NCBI GenBank assembly: GCA_964244655.1
Contig: CAXTJU010000061.1
Location: 1-19,942, forward strand
Origin: LMUY01 sp964244655
Lineage (GTDB): Bacteria > Pseudomonadota > Alphaproteobacteria > Acetobacterales > Acetobacteraceae
Reading direction: 5' to 3'
DNA length: 19,942 nucleotides
Of this stretch, positions 13,682 to 19,942 are shown one piece after another. Positions within the stretch are counted from its first letter, which is position 1, and each line of letters opens with the position of its first letter. A model generated the notes under the pieces. That model did no database searches. It had not been told where the DNA came from and was given only the letters and a program-made list of their open reading frames with translations. The translations under genes were made by a program, and so were the position numbers.

Positions 13682-13888
13682 CTAAAACGAAGTGGTGGAT
13701 CGGCATTTTCGAATTCCGTAGAAGTATATTGATAAGAACGATGAAACGAGCATCACACCGCACTCTATGGGATACGTAAATAACTCAAATGTTTTGGAAA
13801 ATATCATGGTATACATTATCGCTGATGCAGAACATAGGCCGCTGTACGTGATCGACCGAAAAAGCAGGCTCCGATTCAACAAGTTCAT
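13682..13888 (-). CDS. Hydrophobic open frame in the AT-rich island, possible N-terminal fragment
   Basis: This frame encodes 68 residues from an ATG at 13888, with hydrophobic stretches at about 14-30 (YSGLCSASAIMYTMIF) and 40-58 (YPIECGVMLVSSFLSIYFYG), so two membrane helices are possible. The ATG overlaps the TGA of a 25-codon frame as ATGA. A T-rich run on this strand (GTTTTTTG, around 13676-13683) follows the stop and is a plausible site of a slipped base. No family is recognised. Low GC and the hydrophobic pattern suggest a real coding remnant, but chance is not excluded. Confidence 0.35.
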   Translation of the reverse strand: MNLLNRSLLFRSITYSGLCSASAIMYTMIFSKTFELFTYPIECGVMLVSSFLSIYFYGIRKCRSTTSF

Positions 13889-14090
13889 TGCGGTATGAAG
13901 CTATCCATTTTCAGGCGGGTTGATAGCACGGCTAATCCAACAAAGCCCCTCAAGATGTCCACTATGAGGTCGAGAGCGGCCGAACAGACTCAACCGGATT
14001 TCAACTTGCGACACTAACCCCCCTTGCCGCATCCCTTGCCGCGTTGCGCCCGCTTCGCCACTCTGCCCGGCAGCAGCGGGACTCCACGGC

Positions 14091-16202
14091 ATGAAGCGTC
14101 TGGGACTGGCCGCGGCGCTCGCGCTGGCCGCGGCAACCACGCCGGCCGCAGCCCGCATCGTGCGCCTCGAGATCGTGCGGACGGAGCCCGCGTTCGGCGG
14201 GCAGGCGTTCGGCAGCGCCGGGCCGTACCAGCACGTCACCGCCATCGCCCACGGCGAGCTGGACCCGGCGGACCCGGCGGACGGCATCATCCAGGACCTG
14301 GCGCTCGCCCCGCGCAACGCCGCCGGGCACGTCGAGTACGCGACCCCCGTCGAGCTGCTGAAGCCGGCCGACATGGCCCAGGGCAACCGCATGCTGCTGC
14401 TGGAGATCAACAACCGCGGCAACAAGCTCGCCCTGGCCGTGTTCGACGAGGACGTGCCGGGCCGCGCCGGGGACCGCAACGCGCTGACCGGGGCCGGCGA
14501 CGGCTGGCTGCTGCGCCAGGGCTACACCCTCGCCTGGTGGGGCTGGGAGATGGACGCCGCCCCCGGCGGCGGCCGGCTCGTGCTGCCCCCGGTGATCGCC
14601 CGCAACGCCGACGGCGCCGTGACCGGCGTGGTGCGGACCGAGCTGCTGACCCCCGTGGCCACCCGCAGCATCGGCCTGGCGCAGAGCAGCCAGGTGCTGG
14701 GATTCCCGCCCGGCAGCTACGTCAACGCCCCGCCCGCCAGCGCGGACAACCATGACGCCACCCTGACGGTGCGCGCCCACGAGCAGGACCGCCGCCAGCC
14801 GATCGCCAACGACCAGTGGAGCTTCGGCGCCTGCCATGATGACGGGACGGCGACGCCCGACCCAGGGCATCTCTGCATGCCGTCCGGCTTCCAGCCCGGG
14901 CTGCTGTACGAGCTGATCTACCAGGCGCGCGACCCGGCGGTGCTCGGCATCGGCTTCGCCGCCACGCGGGACCTGGGCGAGTGGCTGCGCGACGCCGAGC
15001 AGGGCGACGACGGCGTGGCCAACCCGGTGTGGCGGGCCGATGCGCGCGCCCTGCTGGAAGGCACCTCGCAGAGCGGGCGGATGCTGCGCAGCTTCCTGCT
15101 GCTCGGCTTCAACCGCGGCGAGGACGGACGGCAGGTGTTCGACGGCGCCTACCCGCACATCGGCGGCGGGCTGATGCCGCTGAACGTGCGGTTCGGCCAG
15201 CCGGTGCGCGCCTGGGGCGAGCAGACCGACCACCTGTATCCCGCCTACGACTTCCCGTTCTCCTACGCCAGGCAGGACGACCCGCTGACCGGCCGCAGCC
15301 AGGGCGTGCTGGACCGCTGCGCCGCCACCGCCACCTGCCCGCGCCTGTTCCACGTCGCCACCGCGCTGGAGATGTGGGAGGGCCGGCAGTCCCTCGGCCT
15401 CACCGACCCGCTCGGCCTGCGCGACGTGGCGGACCCGGCGGGCGTGCGTACCTTCATCATGGCCAGCACCCAGCACGCCCCGGCCGGCCTGCCGCTGCCC
15501 GCAGCGCCCCCCTTCGGCCTGTGCCAGCAGCAGCCCAACCCCAACCCGCAGCTCTGGACCATGCGGGCGCTGCTGACGGCGCTGACCGCCTGGGTGCGGG
15601 ACGGCGTGGAGCCGCCGCCCGGCGCGGCGCCGCGCATCGCCGACGCCACCCTGGTGGCGCCCGACCAGGTGCGCCTGCCCGGCATCCCCGCCAACGGCTA
15701 CGGCGGCACCCAGCGGCCCGCCGTCTCGGCCCGCCGGCTGTACGACACGCTGCACGTGCTGGATTTCGGCCCCGATTACCGCGCGGGCGACAGCAGCGGG
15801 GTGATCACGGTGGAGCCGCCCCTGGTCGGCACGGCGAGCTACGGCGTGCTGGCGCCGCAGGTGGACGCGGACGGCAACGACCTGGCCGGCATCCGCAGCG
15901 TGTTCCAGCAAGTGCCGATCGGCAGCTATCTGGGCTGGAACCTGTTCCGCGCCGGCTGGCTGGAGGGCGGCATGTGCAACCTGTCCGGCTCGTTCATCCC
16001 GTTCGCCGCCACGGCGGCGGAACGGCAGGCGGCGGGCGACCCCCGCCTGTCCCTGGCGGAACGGTATCCCACCAGGGAGGCCTACGTCGCGGCGTTCAGG
16101 GCGGCGGCGGCGCGGCTGGTCAACGCCCGCTTCCTGCTGCCGGACGACGCCGCGACGCTGGTGGCGCGGGCCGAGCGCGACGGGGTGCGCTCGAGCCCGT
16201 AG
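14091..16202 (+). CDS. Secreted alpha/beta hydrolase domain protein
   Basis: This 703-residue protein has a cleavable Sec signal peptide ending near PAAA at about 21 and then a single large domain of the type annotated simply as alpha/beta hydrolase domain (PF20091-like). It shows the nucleophile motif GTSQSGR with Ser326 at the elbow position, the conserved block LLLEINNRGNK in the N-terminal half, WGWEMD near 150, and LMPLNVRFGQP after the Ser motif. The family has no well-characterised member that I know; an esterase-type activity on an extracytoplasmic substrate is inference. Its end is 12 bases from the convergent lipoprotein gene, and the AT-rich island lies just upstream. High-GC codon use matches its neighbours other than the island. 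Confidence 0.85.
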   Translation: MKRLGLAAALALAAATTPAAARIVRLEIVRTEPAFGGQAFGSAGPYQHVTAIAHGELDPADPADGIIQDLALAPRNAAGHVEYATPVELLKPADMAQGNRMLLLEINNRGNKLALAVFDEDVPGRAGDRNALTGAGDGWLLRQGYTLAWWGWEMDAAPGGGRLVLPPVIARNADGAVTGVVRTELLTPVATRSIGLAQSSQVLGFPPGSYVNAPPASADNHDATLTVRAHEQDRRQPIANDQWSFGACHDDGTATPDPGHLCMPSGFQPGLLYELIYQARDPAVLGIGFAATRDLGEWLRDAEQGDDGVANPVWRADARALLEGTSQSGRMLRSFLLLGFNRGEDGRQVFDGAYPHIGGGLMPLNVRFGQPVRAWGEQTDHLYPAYDFPFSYARQDDPLTGRSQGVLDRCAATATCPRLFHVATALEMWEGRQSLGLTDPLGLRDVADPAGVRTFIMASTQHAPAGLPLPAAPPFGLCQQQPNPNPQLWTMRALLTALTAWVRDGVEPPPGAAPRIADATLVAPDQVRLPGIPANGYGGTQRPAVSARRLYDTLHVLDFGPDYRAGDSSGVITVEPPLVGTASYGVLAPQVDADGNDLAGIRSVFQQVPIGSYLGWNLFRAGWLEGGMCNLSGSFIPFAATAAERQAAGDPRLSLAERYPTREAYVAAFRAAAARLVNARFLLPDDAATLVARAERDGVRSSP

Positions 16203-16214
16203 CCCGGCAGCAGG

Positions 16215-16715
16215 CTAGTAGGGGCCGGGGCCCGGCTGCGCGAGGTAGGGCGCGGGCTGCACGAGGTAGGGCGCCGGCTGCACGTACACCGGCGGCCGCG
16301 GCGGCAGCGAGTTGCCCTTGGCGAGCATGCACTGCACGTAGGCGTTGTTGTACTGCACCTGGATGCTGCCCTGGGCGCCGCCGCCGTTGCTGGCGCCCAC
16401 CCCCGTGCCGACCAGCGCGCCGCCGCCCGCGCCGATCGCGGCACCCCGGCCGCCGCCGATCGCCGCCCCCAGCCCGGCGCCCAGCACCGTGCCGAGCACG
16501 GCCGTTCCCACGCCGATGTTGTTGGCCCGCTCCGCCTGCCCCTGCACCTGGTCGCTGGCGTATTGCTTGCAGATCGCCTGGTCCTGCGCGAAGGCCTCGA
16601 ATGGCTTGCCCTGCGCCGGGATGATCGGCACGGTGGGGCCGAACGGGGTCGTCACGCAGCCTTGCAGCAGCAACATGCAGGCCGTTCCCAGCGCCGCCGT
16701 CTTGTATCCAGTCAT
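16215..16715 (-). CDS. Glycine-zipper lipoprotein
   Basis: This is a 166-residue predicted lipoprotein. The ATG at 16715 places Cys20 after the lipobox LLQG; a GTG at 16724 would add three residues. Residues of about 70-110 are a glycine zipper with repeated GxxxG (GTVLGAGLGAAIGGG and similar), a segment that tends to insert in or lie along membranes. The C-terminus is proline-rich with short tandem repeats of QPAPYL. Family members are outer-membrane-associated lipoproteins of unclear function. A pair of cysteines (C52 and C128 by approximate count) could form a disulfide. It diverges from glmU. Confidence 0.83.
   Translation of the reverse strand: MTGYKTAALGTACMLLLQGCVTTPFGPTVPIIPAQGKPFEAFAQDQAICKQYASDQVQGQAERANNIGVGTAVLGTVLGAGLGAAIGGGRGAAIGAGGGALVGTGVGASNGGGAQGSIQVQYNNAYVQCMLAKGNSLPPRPPVYVQPAPYLVQPAPYLAQPGPGPY
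16234..16275. repeat. Two 21-bp tandem copies in the lipoprotein gene
   Basis: Copies at 16234-16254 and 16255-16275 differ at two bases, and a third, partial copy begins at 16276. On the coding (minus) strand they specify the repeated PAPYL-V/A-Q unit of the C-terminal tail. Copy number may vary between strains. Confidence 0.8.
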
Positions 16716-16906
16716 GGCTTGCACTCACGAAAATTGTCGGGCGCAAGATTTGCCCAGCACCGTGCCTGCTTCAAGGTCTGGTCAACTTTCGCCGTTGTAA
16801 AACAATGTTGCACCGGACGCCGGCCACGGGGTCCTGTCACGCAGCGAAACGAGACGTGTTCACGCCCGCTTTGACAGCGCGGCGGCGCGGACGCTACCGG
16901 GGGACC

Positions 16907-18213
16907 ATGCAAGCCACCGCCATACTGCTCGCCGCCGGCCTGGGCACGCGGATGAAGTCCACCCTGCCCAAGGCGCTGCACCCCATCGCCGGGCAGCCGA
17001 TGCTGCGCCACCTGCTCGACTCCTGCGCCGGCGTGTTCGACCGGGCGGTGATCGTCGCAGGCCCGGGCATGGAGGCGCTGGCCGCCGCCGCGGCGCCCCA
17101 CCCGGTGGTGGTGCAGCGCGAGCGGCTGGGCACGGCGCACGCGGCGTTGCAGGCCGCCCTGGAGTTCGGCGACGGCGACGTGGCCGTGCTGTACGCCGAC
17201 AACCCGCTGATCCGCGCCGGCACGCTGCGCCGGCTGCGCGCGGCGCGCGCCGGGGCGGGGCTGGCGCTGCTCGCCATGCGCCCGGCCGACCCGGGGCGCT
17301 ACGGCCGGGTGCTGATGGCGGGCGAGGCGGTCGAGCGCGTCGTCGAATGGGCGGATGCCACGGAGGCGGAGCGCGCGGTCGGCCTGTGCAACGCCGGGGT
17401 GATCTGCGCGGCGGCGTCCGACCTGCTCCGCTGGCTGCGCGCCGTGCGCAACGACAACAGCAAGGGCGAGTACTACCTGACGGACGTGGTGGCCCTGGCC
17501 CGCGCCGAGGGCGTGCGGGTGGCCGCGGTCGAGGCGCCGGAGGCCGAGCTGCGCGGCGTCAACTCCCGCGCCGAGCTGGCCGCGGCGGAGGCCGTGGCGC
17601 AGGGCTGGCTGCGCGAGGCGGCGATGGCCGGCGGCGCCACGCTCACCGCGCCGGAGACGGTGTTCCTCTGCGCCGACACCCGCCTGGAGCCGGACGCCAC
17701 GATCGGCCCCAACGTGGTGTTCGGACCCGGCGTCAGCGTCGCCTCCGGCGCCGTCATCCGCGCCTTCTGCCACCTGGAGGGCTGCACGGTGGGCCCGGGC
17801 ACCGTCATCGGCCCGTTCGCCCGGCTGCGCCCCGGCACGGTGGTGGGGGCGGGCGCGCATGTCGGCAACTTCGTCGAGCTGAAGGCGGCGGTGCTGGGGG
17901 AGGGGGCCAAGGCCAACCACCTGAGCTACCTGGGCGACGCGGCGGTGGGGGCGGGGACCAACATCGGCGCCGGCACGATAACGGTTAATTATGACGGCTA
18001 TGGCAAGCATCGCACCGAGATCGGCCAGGCCGCCTTCATCGGCTCCAACACCTCCCTGATCGCCCCCGTGCGGATCGGCGACGGGGCGATGGTGGTGGCG
18101 GGCAGCACGATCACCCAGGACGTGCCGGAGGACGCCATGGCGTTCGGCCGCGCACGGCAACAGACGCTGCCGGGGCGCGCCGCCGCGTTCCGCAAACGCA
18201 AGGAGACGCGCTG

Positions 18214-18214
<1 letters not shown>
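16907..18214 (+). CDS. glmU: Bifunctional GlmU: GlcN-1-P acetyltransferase and GlcNAc-1-P uridyltransferase
   Basis: GlmU makes UDP-N-acetylglucosamine for peptidoglycan and lipopolysaccharide. The ATG at 16907, after GGGGGA, gives 435 aa, slightly shorter than the 456 aa of E. coli. N-terminal pyrophosphorylase motifs: LAAGLGTRMKS at 8-18 with Arg15, QRERLGTAHA, LYADNPLI (the metal-binding Asp is kept, although most homologues have GDVPL), GRYGRV and GVNSRAEL. C-terminal left-handed beta-helix acetyltransferase: hexapeptide repeats from about 250, with GNFVELK, ANHLSYLGD (catalytic His) and TITVNYDGYGKHRT. Its TGA shares one base with the ATG of glmS, so the two form an operon. The possible promoter in the gap after the lipoprotein gene is not clear. 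Confidence 0.95.

Positions 18215-19942
<1,728 letters not shown>

Larger units (their letters stand above)
13215..14090. other. 876-base gap with an AT-rich island
   Basis: The first part (to about 13420) has normal high GC and should hold the promoter of the radical SAM gene. From about 13430 to 13910 the composition changes sharply; 13621-13680 has 17 G+C in 60 by my count. On the minus strand this island contains three successive hydrophobic or short open frames: 13962-13885 (GTG start, 25 aa), 13888-13682 and 13677-13396. The first two overlap as ATGA, the last two are four bases apart in different frames. From 13910 to 14090 the GC content rises again. The island may be acquired DNA holding a decayed membrane-protein gene. 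Confidence 0.6.

Noticed and set aside
14001..15911. Minus-strand open frame of 636 codons opposite the hydrolase
   Set aside because: Low-complexity Gly/Ala/Arg/His/Val product with no family features; the plus strand has a signal peptide and a conserved hydrolase motif.

Overview
This is a 19.9 kb window of high-GC bacterial chromosome. It looks like an alphaproteobacterium, most plausibly of the Rhodospirillales/Acetobacteraceae type. The pointers are the aerobic-type cobaltochelatase pair cobS-cobT beside a J-domain protein and an alpha-type BolA, a DUF1127 protein, a ribbon-helix-helix (RHH) protein joined to prmA, a glmU-glmS operon, and a perfect TTAA-N7-TTAAC sequence like the box read by the cell-cycle regulator CtrA. 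The genus assignment is an inference from gene content; no marker RNA gene is present.

Layout. Positions 1-3927 (minus strand) hold a J-domain protein, cobS, cobT and the start of a TonB-like energy transducer that runs off the left edge; cobS, cobT and tonB are almost contiguous. A BolA gene diverges at 4040. Next come an RHH gene with palindromic sites in front, prmA, a DUF1127 gene on the opposite strand, a long-form Xaa-Pro aminopeptidase, a short orphan gene, and metF (minus). A four-gene plus-strand run follows at 9289-12131: mlaA, mlaC, an SPFH-domain gene and a helical partner coupled to it by a GTGA overlap. A spore-photoproduct-lyase-like radical SAM gene faces this run. The 876-base gap at 13215-14090 contains an AT-rich island with fragments of hydrophobic reading frames that look like a decayed membrane-protein gene. 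The right part holds a secreted alpha/beta hydrolase, a glycine-zipper lipoprotein (minus), glmU, and a glmS cut by the right edge.

How the genes work together. CobS and CobT are the AAA+ and von Willebrand A subunits that help CobN insert cobalt in aerobic B12 synthesis; CobN is not in the window. MlaA and MlaC belong to the outer-membrane lipid transport pathway. GlmU and GlmS provide UDP-N-acetylglucosamine for the cell envelope. MetF feeds methionine synthesis. Most of the window is core-genome housekeeping.

The most interesting items are: the CtrA-like palindrome plus a second palindrome before the RHH-prmA pair; a 48-nt element at 7794-7841 in which two hairpins carry mutually complementary loops; a nested two-stem leader in front of DUF1127; the SPFH plus partner pair; the AT-rich island; and a spore-lyase-like enzyme in a lineage that does not sporulate. 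I did not find CRISPR arrays, tRNA or rRNA genes, complete insertion sequences or prophage genes.
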